DNA of 64,000 nt from Propionibacteriaceae bacterium (GTDB taxonomy: Bacteria > Actinomycetota > Actinomycetes > Propionibacteriales > Propionibacteriaceae): contig JAISCA010000019.1 of the NCBI GenBank assembly GCA_031265875.1, forward strand, positions 1 to 64,000, given 5' to 3'. Every line of letters starts with the position of its first letter. The stretch's first letter is position 1. The translations under genes were made by a program, and so were the position numbers. A model generated the notes under the pieces. That model saw only the letters and a program-made list of their open reading frames with translations. It searched no databases and had not been told where the DNA came from. This document shows positions 39,154 to 47,915 of this stretch, in pieces.

Positions 39154-40725
39154 ATGCCTGAGAAAAAGTATTTAGTTGGTATCGATTGCGGCACCACCAG
39201 CAGCCGGACGGTGATCTTCGACTTCAAAGGGACCATGATCGGGTATGGCCAGGTCATGAACCCATTGACCTATCCCGGCGTCGGGCGCGTCGAATGCGAC
39301 GGTCCGGCCTTGATCGAGACCCTGTACGAGTCGACCCGGCGGGCCCTGCAGGCCACCGAGATCGATCCCGAGGAGATCGCCGGCATCAGCTTCGACATGT
39401 TCCGGGGCACCATGATGACGCGCGACGCTGAAGGCGGTTTCACCCACCCGATCATGATCTGGCAGGACCTGCGCGGGGCCGAGGTGCTGCAACTGATGGC
39501 CGACAAGCTGGCCGCCAAGGGCATGAGCCTGGCCGACCACTACGACCTCTGTGGCATGCCGCTGGGCACGGTGGCCTCCAGCACCCGCTTGGTCTGGCTG
39601 ATGGAGAACAAGCCGGAGCTGTACGAACGGGCCACCCGTATCCACACCGTCATGGGCTTGTTGACCGGCGCCTACGGCGCGGACGACTACTACGACGACC
39701 TCAACGACACGCCTTGGCTGACCCTGAACGACGAGACCTTCCATTACTCGCCCAAGATCTGCGACGCCTTCGGCGTCGACATGGACAAGTTGGCCCCGTT
39801 GCGCCAGTCGGGCCAGGTGATCGGCCAGGTCACCGAGGCCGTGGCGGCCGCCACCGGATTGGCCGTCGGCACTCCGCTGGTGATGGGCACCGGCGACCAG
39901 CAGTCCGGCTGTCTGGGCTGCGGTTGCGTGGCCGAGGGCATGGGCTACGCCTGCGGTGGCACGGCCGGCATCACGGCGGGCAAGTCGTCTACCTTGCTGC
40001 GCGATCCTGAGCGCAAGTGCTACATCGTCGGCACGCCGGACGGCATCTACGAGTTGGAGTCGCAGTCCAACGCCGCCGGCAGCGCCTTCAAGTGGGTCAA
40101 GCAGGAGTTCTGCGACGTCGAGGACCTGACCGCCAAGTACCTCGGCCTGGAGGTCTACGACTTCCTCACCCAGTCGGCCAAGAAATCGCCGCCCGGGGCC
40201 AACGGCGTCTTCTTCCTGCCCTATCTGTCCGGCGCCTACACGCCGCATTACGACGAGAACGCCCGGGGCACCTTCACCGGCTTCACCTTCGCCCACACCC
40301 GCAACGACCTGGTCCGGGCCACCATGGAGGGCGTCTGCTTCGACATCAAGGATCTCTTGACGGCCATGGTCGAAGCCAATGTGCCCGACTACAGCGTCAT
40401 CCGCTTGACCGGCGGCATCTCACGCTCGGATTTCTGGTGCCAGATGCAAGCCGACATCTACAACCGGCCCTGTGAGACGGTGGAGTGCGAGGAGGCCACC
40501 GCCCTGGGCAGCGCCATGGTGGCGGCGGTCGGCGTCGGCGTCTACCAGGACTTCGCCGAGGCGGCCCAGAACATGGTCCAAGTCAAGCGACGCTATGAGC
40601 CGAACCCGGCCGTGGTGGACCGTTACGAGGACGCCTACCAGACCTGGAAGGGTCTGTTCACGGCCCTCCACGGCGAGGCCTTCGACGCGGTGACGGCCTT
40701 CCAAGAGAAGTACCGCGACCGCTGA
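39154..40725 (+). CDS. FGGY-family carbohydrate/polyol kinase
   Basis: FGGY kinases phosphorylate sugars or polyols such as xylulose, glycerol or erythritol. The 523-aa protein has the N-terminal ATPase start LVGIDCGTTSSRTVIFD, a catalytic-Asp region near GTGDQQSGCLGCG, GGTAGITAGKS, a long RLTGGISRSDFWCQMQADIYN signature and EATALGSAMVAAVGVG. By eye it is nearer xylulokinase/erythritol-kinase-like members than classical GlpK. AAAGGAGATG precedes ATG 39154. The GlpA-type neighbour favours a polyol substrate, but the sequence does not identify it. Confidence 0.85.
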   Translation: MPEKKYLVGIDCGTTSSRTVIFDFKGTMIGYGQVMNPLTYPGVGRVECDGPALIETLYESTRRALQATEIDPEEIAGISFDMFRGTMMTRDAEGGFTHPIMIWQDLRGAEVLQLMADKLAAKGMSLADHYDLCGMPLGTVASSTRLVWLMENKPELYERATRIHTVMGLLTGAYGADDYYDDLNDTPWLTLNDETFHYSPKICDAFGVDMDKLAPLRQSGQVIGQVTEAVAAATGLAVGTPLVMGTGDQQSGCLGCGCVAEGMGYACGGTAGITAGKSSTLLRDPERKCYIVGTPDGIYELESQSNAAGSAFKWVKQEFCDVEDLTAKYLGLEVYDFLTQSAKKSPPGANGVFFLPYLSGAYTPHYDENARGTFTGFTFAHTRNDLVRATMEGVCFDIKDLLTAMVEANVPDYSVIRLTGGISRSDFWCQMQADIYNRPCETVECEEATALGSAMVAAVGVGVYQDFAEAAQNMVQVKRRYEPNPAVVDRYEDAYQTWKGLFTALHGEAFDAVTAFQEKYRDR

Positions 40726-40731
40726 TCGAGC

Positions 40732-40753
40732 GCCGGGGCCGACCGGCCCCGGC
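40732..40753 (+). terminator. Hairpin after the FGGY kinase
   Basis: A perfect 9-bp stem (GCCGGGGCC, 40732-40740, with 40745-40753) lies seven bases past the kinase stop. It is probably the terminator of the glpA cassette. Confidence 0.65.
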
Positions 40754-40827
40754 CAGTGCCAACCCAGCCCGAACGACCGCCGAGGCGACTCCCGTCCCGC
40801 CTGAGCGGTCGAGGGCCGGGTCCGATC

Positions 40828-40867
40828 CGACCGGTGGGGCAGCGCCCATGATCTGCCCCACCGGTCG
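40828..40867. terminator. Second strong hairpin upstream of rpsB
   Basis: A perfect 15-bp stem (CGACCGGTGGGGCAG, 40828-40842, with 40853-40867) and 10-base loop. It probably insulates the glpA cassette from the rpsB promoter, working as a second terminator. Confidence 0.65.
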
Positions 40868-40923
40868 ATCCGGTTCCAAGACGGCGGCGCGCCTTGGCCC
40901 AGTGTTGATTTGACTGGGTCCGA

Positions 40924-40929
40924 TAGTAT
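40924..40929 (+). promoter_or_regulatory. Possible -10 TAGTAT for rpsB-tsf
   Basis: TAGTAT lies between the hairpins and rpsB. No -35 is found at the usual distance. The implied leader is about 180 bases. Confidence 0.35.
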
Positions 40930-41117
40930 GTCCAACGGTCTTCGTCCAGGCGCTCTTGGTCTAGACGTAGGCACATCGCATGTCGACTATCCGCCAACCG
41001 CTGTTGGGTGGATCGGTTCTCGTGAGTCCCACGGGGTGAGAGCCGATGTCGGCGTCAGGCGGCGCTTCGGCGCCGGTCAACTCGAACGGGTCCGAGGACC
41101 CGACAGGAAGGACAGCC

Positions 41118-42125
41118 ATGGCCGTCGTGACCGCTCGTCAGCTGCTGGAGAACGGAGTCCATTTCGGACACCAGACTCGCCGCTGGAACCCCAAGATGAA
41201 GCGCTATATCTTCACCGAGCGCAACTCGATCTACATCATCGACCTGCACCAGTCGATCACCTGCATCGAGCAGGCTTACGCCTACGTCAAGGAGACGGTC
41301 GCCCGGGGCGGTCAGATCCTCTTCGTCGGCACCAAGAAGCAGGCTCAGGAGGCGGTGGCCGAGCAGGCCACTCGGGTCGGTATGCCGTACGTCAACCAGC
41401 GTTGGTTGGGTGGCATGTTGACCAATTTCCCCACCATGGTCAAGCGCATCCAGCGTCTGAAGGAACTGGAAGCGATGGATCTGGACAATGTCGCCAGCTC
41501 CGGGTTGACCAAGAAGGAATTGTTGGGTCTGAGCCGGGAGCGGGACAAGCTGGCCAAGTCTTTGGGCGGCATCCGCGACATGGCCCGGCCGCCCCAGGCC
41601 GTTTGGATCGTGGACACCAAGAAGGAGCATCTGGCCGTCGACGAGGCGCGCAAGCTCAAGATCCCAGTCATCGCCATCCTCGACACCAACTGTGACCCGG
41701 ACGAGGTCGACTACCCCATCCCCGGCAACGACGACGCCATCAGAGCCGTCTCCTTGCTGACGCGGGTGATCGCCGACGCCGTCGCCGACGGTTTGATGGC
41801 TCGCTCGCAGACGGTCGTGGCCGATCCCCAAGAGGCGGCCGAGCCGATGCCCGATTGGGAGCGGGAGCTGCTGGCCAGCGGCGCCCCGGCCCCGGCGGCC
41901 GTCGAAAACCCTGAGCCCGTGGTCGAGGCCCCGGTCGCGCAGCCTGTGGCCGAAGCCGCTGAGCCTGTGGCCCAGATCCCCGCCGTTGAGCCTGTGGCCG
42001 AAGCGCCCGCCGTTGAGCCTGTGGTCGAGGAGCCCACCGTTGAGCCTGTGGTCGAGGAGTCCGCTCCGGAACCCGTGGCCGAGCCGGCTCCGCCGGCCGC
42101 CGAGCCCGAGACCGCGTCGGCCTGA
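41118..42125 (+). CDS. rpsB: 30S ribosomal protein S2 with extended C-terminus
   Basis: S2 binds the 30S body and is among the last proteins to assemble. The 335-aa product has the core [63 protein letters not shown] and [22 protein letters not shown]. Beyond about residue 255 it has a long acidic Pro/Val/Glu/Ala tail made of PVxE(A/P)PxxEPVVEE-like repeats, longer than most S2 tails. ATG 41118 follows AGGAAGGA. tsf follows by 32 bases, the standard pair. Confidence 0.96.
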   Translation: MAVVTARQLLENGVHFGHQTRRWNPKMKRYIFTERNSIYIIDLHQSITCIEQAYAYVKETVARGGQILFVGTKKQAQEAVAEQATRVGMPYVNQRWLGGMLTNFPTMVKRIQRLKELEAMDLDNVASSGLTKKELLGLSRERDKLAKSLGGIRDMARPPQAVWIVDTKKEHLAVDEARKLKIPVIAILDTNCDPDEVDYPIPGNDDAIRAVSLLTRVIADAVADGLMARSQTVVADPQEAAEPMPDWERELLASGAPAPAAVENPEPVVEAPVAQPVAEAAEPVAQIPAVEPVAEAPAVEPVVEEPTVEPVVEESAPEPVAEPAPPAAEPETASA

Positions 42126-42157
42126 CCAGACACCAGATCGAGAGAGACGATACAGAC

Positions 42158-42970
42158 ATGGACATCCCTGCCACAGAGGTCAAGAAGCTGCGCGACGCCA
42201 CCGGCGCCGGATTTATGGACGCCAAGAAGGCCCTGATCGAGGCCGACGGCGACTTCACCAAGGCAGCCGAGCTGCTCCGCATCACCGGCGCGGCCAAAGC
42301 GGCCAAGCGCTCCGACCGGGAAGCCGCCAACGGCATCGTGGCGGCCTTCGGCCACAGCCTGATCCAGCTGGGCGCCGAGACCGACTTCGTGGCCAAGAAC
42401 CAGGAGTTCGTCGACTTGGCCCAGGCCGTCGTGACGGCCGTCGACGCGGCCGGGGCCGAGACGGTCGAGAGCGCCTTGGCGGTCCCGCTGGCCTCGGGGC
42501 AGACCGTGGCCGAGGCCATCGCGGCCCTGTCCGGCAAGATCGGCGAGAAGATGGAGTTGGTCCAGGTGGCCCACTTCGGCGGCGCCGCCCACGTCTACCT
42601 GCACCGCCGCTCGCAGGATCTGCCCCCGCAGGTCGGCGTGCTGGTGGAGTACGAGGGCGCGGACGAGCAGGTGGTCCACCAAGTCGCCCTTCAGATCGCC
42701 TCGATGAGCCCGATCTACGTCCAACCGGACGACGTGCCGGATCAGGTGGTGGCCGACGAGCGGCGTATCGCTGAGGCCAAGGCCCGTGAGGACGGCGCCC
42801 CGGAGCAGGCCATCGGGCGCATCGTGGAGGGCCGGCTGAAGGCCTTCCTGCGCGATGTCTGCCTGCATGACCAGGCGGCCGTGGCGGAGGACGGAGCCAC
42901 CGTCGGTCAGATACTGGCTCGGTCTGGGGTCACGGTCAAGCGTTTCGTGCGTTTCTCGGCCGGCGGCTGA
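42158..42970 (+). CDS. tsf: Translation elongation factor Ts
   Basis: EF-Ts is the nucleotide exchange factor for EF-Tu. The 270-aa product has the N-terminal UBA-like KKLRDATGAGFMDAKKALIEADGDF, the EF-Tu-contact LGAETDFVAKNQEF, VLVEYEGADEQ, QIASMSPIYV and a C-terminal FLRDVCLHDQ and VKRFVRFSAGG, in the expected order. ATG 42158 has a purine-rich GAGAGAGAC upstream. It lies between rpsB and pyrH, as in nearly all actinobacteria. Confidence 0.97.
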   Translation: MDIPATEVKKLRDATGAGFMDAKKALIEADGDFTKAAELLRITGAAKAAKRSDREAANGIVAAFGHSLIQLGAETDFVAKNQEFVDLAQAVVTAVDAAGAETVESALAVPLASGQTVAEAIAALSGKIGEKMELVQVAHFGGAAHVYLHRRSQDLPPQVGVLVEYEGADEQVVHQVALQIASMSPIYVQPDDVPDQVVADERRIAEAKAREDGAPEQAIGRIVEGRLKAFLRDVCLHDQAAVAEDGATVGQILARSGVTVKRFVRFSAGG

Positions 42971-43012
42971 GCCGGCCACAGTCACTTTCCCGGCGCCACC
43001 ACAAGGAGGATC

Positions 43013-43732
43013 ATGACCGACGCCCCCGTTTTCAAGCGTGTCATGTTGAAATTGTCCGGCGAGGCTTTCGGGGGTGGTCGGATCGGAGTCGATCCTGACG
43101 TGGTGGCCGGCCTGGCCGAAGAGATCGCCCAGGTCGTCCGCTGTGGCGTCGAGGTCGCCATCGTGGTCGGGGGAGGTAATTTCTTCCGCGGAGCCGAACT
43201 GCAGAACCGGGGCATGGACCGGGCCCGGGCCGACTACATCGGCATGTTGGGCACGGTCATGAACTGTCTGGCCCTGCAGGACTACTGCGAGAAGGCCGGC
43301 ATCGACACCCGCGTCCAGACCGCCATCACGATGGGCCAGGTGGCCGAGCCGTACATTCCCCGTCGGGCCATCCGGCATCTGGAGAAGGGCCGGGTCGTCA
43401 TCTTCGGGGCCGGCTCCGGCCAGCCCTTCTTCTCGACCGACACGGTGGCCGCCCAACGGGCTCTGGAGGTCGGCTGCGAGGTCATCCTGATGGGCAAACA
43501 GGGGGCCGACGGGGTCTACGACGCCGATCCCAAGACCGACCCGGCGGCGCGCAAGTTCAAGGATCTGACCTACGACGAGTTCCTGACCCGCAACCTCAAG
43601 GTGGCCGACGCCACCGCCATCTCGATGGCGCGCGAGCACGGCCTGCCCATGGTCTTCTTCTGTCTGGACGTCCCCGGCAACATCATCCGAGTGATCCAAG
43701 GACAGCCCATCGGCACCACAGTCCACCCCTGA
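43013..43732 (+). CDS. pyrH: UMP kinase
   Basis: PyrH phosphorylates UMP to UDP as a hexameric amino-acid-kinase-fold enzyme. The 239-aa product shows [73 protein letters not shown] and [27 protein letters not shown] precedes ATG 43013. It follows tsf by 42 bases and precedes frr by 66. Confidence 0.97.
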   Translation: MTDAPVFKRVMLKLSGEAFGGGRIGVDPDVVAGLAEEIAQVVRCGVEVAIVVGGGNFFRGAELQNRGMDRARADYIGMLGTVMNCLALQDYCEKAGIDTRVQTAITMGQVAEPYIPRRAIRHLEKGRVVIFGAGSGQPFFSTDTVAAQRALEVGCEVILMGKQGADGVYDADPKTDPAARKFKDLTYDEFLTRNLKVADATAISMAREHGLPMVFFCLDVPGNIIRVIQGQPIGTTVHP

Positions 43733-43758
43733 GCGTTCCTCGGCGGGCCCGATTCCGC

Positions 43759-43764
43759 TAACGT
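43759..43764 (+). promoter_or_regulatory. Possible -10 TAACGT upstream of frr
   Basis: TAACGT sits 34 bases before the frr GTG and would start a short-leader transcript that retains the GAGGAAG site. Confidence 0.35.
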
Positions 43765-43798
43765 GGTCGCCAACCGCCACATTCGAGGAAGTGACACC

Positions 43799-44356
43799 GT
43801 GATTCCCGACATCATCGCCGGAGCCAAGGGCAAGATGGCCCACGCCGTCGAGTTCGCCCAGGAAGAGTTCGCCGCCATCCGGACCGGACGGGCCCATCCG
43901 GCCATGTTCTCGAAGCTGAACGCAGATTACTATGGCACCTCCACGCCGCTGCAGCAGCTGGCCGGCTTCCAGGTGCCCGAGGCCCGCACCATCATCATCA
44001 CACCTTACGACCAAGGCGCCTTGGCTCAGATCGAGCGTGCCATCCGTGATTCCGACTTAGGCGTCAACCCGGCCAACGACGGCCGTGCCATCAGGGTCGT
44101 CCTACCGATCCTGACCGAGGAGCGGCGCAATGAGTACATCAAACTGGCCCGGTCCAAGGCGGAGGATGGCCGGGTCGCCATCCGTAACATCCGCCGCCAC
44201 GCCAACGACGCCGTGCACAAGCTGGTCAAGGAGCATCAAGTCGGCGAGGACGAGGCCAAGAAGGCCGAGAAGCAGCTCGATGGCCTGACCAAGAAGAACG
44301 TCGACGCGATCGACGACCTGCTCGAGCGCAAAGAAGCCGAGCTGCGCGAAGTCTGA
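43799..44356 (+). CDS. frr: Ribosome recycling factor
   Basis: RRF splits post-termination ribosomes with EF-G. The 185-aa product has KGKMAHAVEFAQEEFAAIRTGRAHPAMFSKLNADYYGT, VPEARTIIITPYD, IRDSDLGVNPANDGRAIRVVLP, and a C-terminal helical ERRNEYIKLARSKAEDGRVAIRNIRRHA. GTG 43799 follows GAGGAAG at about seven bases; the ORF-track start at 43763 is rejected. It shares one base with the cdsA ATG. Confidence 0.97.
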   Translation: MIPDIIAGAKGKMAHAVEFAQEEFAAIRTGRAHPAMFSKLNADYYGTSTPLQQLAGFQVPEARTIIITPYDQGALAQIERAIRDSDLGVNPANDGRAIRVVLPILTEERRNEYIKLARSKAEDGRVAIRNIRRHANDAVHKLVKEHQVGEDEAKKAEKQLDGLTKKNVDAIDDLLERKEAELREV

Positions 44357-45339
44357 TGCCGATCAACCCCGCCTCCGACGCCTTGGAACCCGACCCCAGC
44401 GGGCGGCCCGGCGCGGTCAAAGAGAGCCACTTGGGCCAGGCCGCCGAGTCGGTCAACCGCCACATCGAGGCCATCAACCGACGGGCCGGGCGTAACCTCT
44501 TCGCCTCTCTGGGAGTGGCCGTCGGTCTCATCGCGGTGGTCGCCGCCGGTCTCTGGTGGTGGAAGTGGGGCTTCGTGCTGCTGGTCGGCCTGGCCCTGCT
44601 CGGGGGCGTGCGGGAGCTGGCCCAGGCCTTGCGGGCCCAGCTCGGAGCCAGACCGACTCTGCCGCCGCTGCTGGTCGGTGGCCTGGCCTTGTTGATCGGT
44701 GTCTACAGCGCCAGCGGCGGCTGGTCCGGCTGGTCCCAGACCGCCTTGCTGAGGTCTTGGTCCTGGGGTGAAGTGCTGCTGGGCGGGCTGACTCTGACCG
44801 CCCTGGCCTGCCTGGTCTGGCGTCTGCCCGGCGGGGTCGAGGGCTACGTCCGCGATGTCGCGGCCAGTCTCTTCATCCTGGCCTATCTGCCGCTGCTGGG
44901 CAGCTCCATCATGGTGCTCCTGGCGGCCCCGGACGGTCCCCGCCGGATCGCCCTCTTCATCGTCGCCGTGGTGGGCTGCGACACCGGGGCCTACGTTACC
45001 GGAGTGTTGCTGGGCCGTCACAAGATGGCCCCCCGGATCTCCCCGGGCAAGACCTGGGAAGGTTTGATCGGCGGTCTGATCTGGGCCGCCGCCTTCGGTC
45101 TGGCCATGGCTTGGCTGTGCCAGAGCGACTGGTGGCGGACCCTGCTGGTGGCCGTGGCGGTGGCCGTCAGCGCGGTCTTGGGCGACCTGATCGAATCCGC
45201 CGTCAAACGAGACCTGGGATTGAAAGACCTGGGCCATCTGCTGCCCGGCCACGGCGGCATCATGGACCGGATCGACTCCTACGTGGTGGCCGCGCCGGTG
45301 GCCTGGTTGACGATGACGCTGCTGCTGCCGGGGAGCTGA
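44356..45339 (+). CDS. cdsA: Phosphatidate cytidylyltransferase (CDP-diglyceride synthase)
   Basis: CdsA makes CDP-diacylglycerol, the precursor of bacterial phospholipids. The 327-aa membrane protein has a soluble N-terminal 45 residues, about eight hydrophobic helices, GCDTGAYVTGVLLGRHKMAPRISPGKTWEG, and the family signature SAVKRDLGLKDLGHLLPGHGGIMDRIDS near the C-terminus. It overlaps the frr stop by one base. A hairpin 30 bases after the stop probably ends the transcript before rlmN. Confidence 0.96.
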   Translation: MPINPASDALEPDPSGRPGAVKESHLGQAAESVNRHIEAINRRAGRNLFASLGVAVGLIAVVAAGLWWWKWGFVLLVGLALLGGVRELAQALRAQLGARPTLPPLLVGGLALLIGVYSASGGWSGWSQTALLRSWSWGEVLLGGLTLTALACLVWRLPGGVEGYVRDVAASLFILAYLPLLGSSIMVLLAAPDGPRRIALFIVAVVGCDTGAYVTGVLLGRHKMAPRISPGKTWEGLIGGLIWAAAFGLAMAWLCQSDWWRTLLVAVAVAVSAVLGDLIESAVKRDLGLKDLGHLLPGHGGIMDRIDSYVVAAPVAWLTMTLLLPGS

Positions 45340-45368
45340 CCGTCCGTCGGGCCAGCGGACGCCTCCCG

Positions 45369-45411
45369 GGCCGCGTCGAGCCGGCGTCCGGGGCTCGAGT
45401 CGGACGCGGCC
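45369..45411 (+). terminator. Hairpin between cdsA and rlmN
   Basis: GGCCGCGTC (45369-45377) pairs perfectly with 45403-45411, and an inner GAGCC/GGCTC stem extends it with a bulge. It precedes the rlmN -10 element by four bases. Confidence 0.5.
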
Positions 45412-45414
45412 ACC

Positions 45415-45420
45415 TATGCT
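45415..45420 (+). promoter_or_regulatory. -10 element TATGCT for rlmN
   Basis: TATGCT lies nine bases before the rlmN ATG; the implied leader is very short or absent. Confidence 0.45.
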
Positions 45421-45429
45421 GGAGCCAAG

Positions 45430-46653
45430 ATGTCTGATCCGAACCCGCCGCTGTGTCTGGTGGAACCGCCGCCGCCTCGGGGCAAACCGCCCCGGCACTG
45501 GGCCGATCTGACCGCTGCGGAACGTCTGGAGGCGATGGCCGAGGCCGGTCTGCCGGCTTTCCGGGCCAAGCAGATCGCCGCCCATTACGGACACCACCTG
45601 TCGGGGCAGCCTGAGACCTGGACCGACCTGTCGTTGGAGCATCGCCGGCAGGTGGCGCGGTTGTTCCCCGACCTGCTGCACAAGTTGGAGGACCGTCAGT
45701 GCGACGGTGGGGCCACCGTCAAGAGCCTTTACCGCTTGTTCGACGGCGAACTGGTCGAGACCGTCTTGATGCGTTACGGACTGACCGAGGAATTGACGGT
45801 GGGGCCCCGCGGGCTGCGTAGCACCCTGTGCGTCTCCAGCCAAGCCGGCTGCGGCATGGCCTGCCCCTTCTGCGCCACCGGTGGACTCGGACTCAAACGC
45901 AATCTGTCCCCGGCCGAGATCGTCGAGCAGGTCCGCCAAGCGGCTCGCCTGCTGGCCGACGGCGGCCTGCCCGGCGGGCCGGGCCGGTTGCACAACGTCG
46001 TCTTCATGGGCATGGGCGAGCCGCTGGCCAACTACCGGGCCGTCTTGGCCGCCGTCCGCTTGATCACGGCCGCCCCGCCGGCGGGCTTCGGTCTGTCCGC
46101 CCGGGGTTTGACCATCTCGACTTGCGGTCTGGTCCCGGCCATCGGGCGGTTGGCCCAGGAAGGCTTGCCGGTCACCTTGGCGGTCTCCCTGCACGCCCCC
46201 GACGACGAGACGCGCGACCGCCTGGTGCCGGTCAACCGGCGCTGGCCGGTGGCCCAGTTGCTGGACGCGGCCTGGGACTACGCCCGTGTCACCGGCCGGC
46301 GGGTCTCGATCGAGTACGCCCTCATGCGCGACCTCAACGACCAGGTGGCCCGGGCCGACCATTTGGCCGACCTCTTGCAGGGGCGTGGCCACTGGGGCTG
46401 GTTCCACGTCAATCTGATTCCCCTCAACCGGGTGCCCGGCTCACCCTGGACGGCCTCCCGGCGACGCGACCAAGAGGCTTTCCGGCGCCGCCTGGAAGGG
46501 CGGGGAGTGCCGGTCACGGTGCGCGACTCACGCGGTCAGGAGATCGACGGGGCCTGCGGCCAGCTGGCCGCCGCCTGGAGCCAGCCGGTGGCCGACTCCA
46601 CCGCCGGGTCCGTGGACCTCTCAGCGGCGCCGGCGCCTAGGCCGACCGTCTGA
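45430..46653 (+). CDS. rlmN: 23S rRNA (adenine-2503-C2)-methyltransferase RlmN
   Basis: RlmN is a radical-SAM enzyme that methylates C2 of A2503 in 23S rRNA and of A37 in some tRNAs. The 407-aa product has an N-terminal helical domain ([11 protein letters not shown]), the cluster motif [12 protein letters not shown] near residue 140, [45 protein letters not shown] and [13 protein letters not shown]. Both active-site cysteines are expected (MACPFC and a late GACGQ). Its start is very close to a -10, suggesting a leaderless or near-leaderless mRNA. Confidence 0.95.
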   Translation: MSDPNPPLCLVEPPPPRGKPPRHWADLTAAERLEAMAEAGLPAFRAKQIAAHYGHHLSGQPETWTDLSLEHRRQVARLFPDLLHKLEDRQCDGGATVKSLYRLFDGELVETVLMRYGLTEELTVGPRGLRSTLCVSSQAGCGMACPFCATGGLGLKRNLSPAEIVEQVRQAARLLADGGLPGGPGRLHNVVFMGMGEPLANYRAVLAAVRLITAAPPAGFGLSARGLTISTCGLVPAIGRLAQEGLPVTLAVSLHAPDDETRDRLVPVNRRWPVAQLLDAAWDYARVTGRRVSIEYALMRDLNDQVARADHLADLLQGRGHWGWFHVNLIPLNRVPGSPWTASRRRDQEAFRRRLEGRGVPVTVRDSRGQEIDGACGQLAAAWSQPVADSTAGSVDLSAAPAPRPTV

Positions 46654-46660
46654 GCCAGAT

Positions 46661-46683
46661 GGACCACACCGTCTGAGTGGTCC
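46661..46683 (+). terminator. Small hairpin between rlmN and dxr
   Basis: GGACCAC pairs perfectly with GTGGTCC around a nine-base loop, just after the rlmN stop. It is a weak terminator candidate. Confidence 0.35.
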
Positions 46684-46709
46684 GCCCGGCGTCTGCGGCC
46701 GGTCCGTGC

Positions 46710-46715
46710 CAGACT
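46710..46715 (+). promoter_or_regulatory. Possible -10 CAGACT for dxr
   Basis: CAGACT is followed by six bases and then GTG 46722, in keeping with the leaderless pattern in this window. Confidence 0.35.
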
Positions 46716-46721
46716 ATGGGG

Positions 46722-47915
46722 GTGCCAGCGCGCGATGTCATCATCTTGGGCTCGACCGGTTCGGTGGGCCGCCAAGCCGTCGAGGTGGTCTTGCGCCACC
46801 CAGACCGCTTCCGGGTGGTCGGATTGGCCGCCGGCGGCTCGCAGGGCGAACGCTTGGCCCGGCAGGTGGCCCAGACCGGGGCGACGTTGGTGGCGGTGCC
46901 GGACGAGCGGGCGGCGGACGAGTTGGCCGGTTGGCTGCGGCGGCTCGATCTGACTGGCCGACGCGTCCTGGCCGGTCCCCGGGCGGCGACCGAGTTGGCC
47001 GCCCAGCCCTGTGCGATCGTGCTCAACGCCATGCCCGGTTTCGCCGGTTTGGAGCCGACCTTGGCCGCCTTGGCGGCCGGTTCCCGTTTGGCTCTGGCCA
47101 ACAAGGAATCCTTGGTGGCGGGCGGTCCGCTGGTCCAACGGATGGCCGCTCCCGACCAGATCGCGCCGGTCGACTCGGAGCACTCGGCCTTGGCCCAAGC
47201 CCTGCGGGGCGGCCGGGCCGACGAGGTCGCCCGGCTCGTCTTGACCGCTTCAGGCGGTCCCTTCCGGGGTTGGCGGCGGACCGATTTGAGCGAGGTGACG
47301 GCGGCCCAGGCTTTGGCCCACCCGACCTGGCAGATGGGACGGGTCATCACCATCAACTCCGCCACCTTGGTCAACAAGGGTCTGGAACTGATCGAGGCGG
47401 TCCGCCTCTTCGACGTCGCCTGGGACCGCATCGAGGTGGTCGTGCATCCCCAGTCGATCGTGCATTCGATGGTCGAGTTCCACGACGGCTCGACCTTGGC
47501 CCAGTGCTCGCCGCCCGACATGCGCCTGCCCATCGCCTTGGCTTTGAGCTGGCCGGACCGTATGTCCCAGGTCATCGAGCCGATCCGGTGGGCCGACCCC
47601 CAGTCTTGGACCTTCGAGCCCTTGGACCATGACACCTTCCCGGCCGTCGGCCTGGCCCGCCGGGTGGGTCTTAGCTCGGGCACCGCCCCGGCCGTCTTCA
47701 ACGGCGCCAACGAAGTCTTGGTGGACGCCTTCTGCGACGGCCGGATCGGCTTCCTCGACATCGTCGACCGCTTGACCGACCTGGTCGACCGGCATCTGGC
47801 CGGGGCCGGTTTCGTAGCCGATCCGGACCTCGACCTGGCCGCCATCGTCGCGGCCGACGCCTGGGCCCGGGCCGAGGCCGCCCGCTCGGTCGCGGAAGGG
47901 GAGCGGTCCCTATGA
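46722..47915 (+). CDS. dxr: 1-deoxy-D-xylulose 5-phosphate reductoisomerase
   Basis: Dxr makes 2-C-methyl-D-erythritol 4-phosphate, the committed step of the MEP isoprenoid pathway. The 397-aa product has the NADPH loop ILGSTGSVGRQAVEV, NAMPGFAGLEPTL, ALANKESLVAGG, metal and substrate motifs PVDSEHSALAQAL and TASGGPFRGW, ATLVNKGLELIEA and a C-terminal FNGANEVLVDAF. The start is ambiguous: GTG 46722 fits a -10 six bases upstream, ATG 46716 is two codons earlier, and the ORF-track start at 46677 is unlikely. It overlaps the next gene by 4 bases; ispG of the same pathway is two genes on. Confidence 0.95.
   Translation: MPARDVIILGSTGSVGRQAVEVVLRHPDRFRVVGLAAGGSQGERLARQVAQTGATLVAVPDERAADELAGWLRRLDLTGRRVLAGPRAATELAAQPCAIVLNAMPGFAGLEPTLAALAAGSRLALANKESLVAGGPLVQRMAAPDQIAPVDSEHSALAQALRGGRADEVARLVLTASGGPFRGWRRTDLSEVTAAQALAHPTWQMGRVITINSATLVNKGLELIEAVRLFDVAWDRIEVVVHPQSIVHSMVEFHDGSTLAQCSPPDMRLPIALALSWPDRMSQVIEPIRWADPQSWTFEPLDHDTFPAVGLARRVGLSSGTAPAVFNGANEVLVDAFCDGRIGFLDIVDRLTDLVDRHLAGAGFVADPDLDLAAIVAADAWARAEAARSVAEGERSL

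Larger units (their letters stand above)
40726..41117. other. Intergenic region before rpsB
   Basis: This stretch holds two strong hairpins (40732-40753 and 40828-40867), a -10-like TAGTAT at 40924-40929 and a roughly 180-base leader of rpsB. The ORF-track start at 41046 would extend S2 by 24 residues unlike the family. No other gene is seen. Confidence 0.55.

Noticed and set aside
41711-44014. 767-aa minus-strand ORF opposite rpsB-tsf-pyrH
   Set aside because: The opposite strand holds well-identified genes; the Ser/Thr/Gly repeats are only the complement of the S2 tail.
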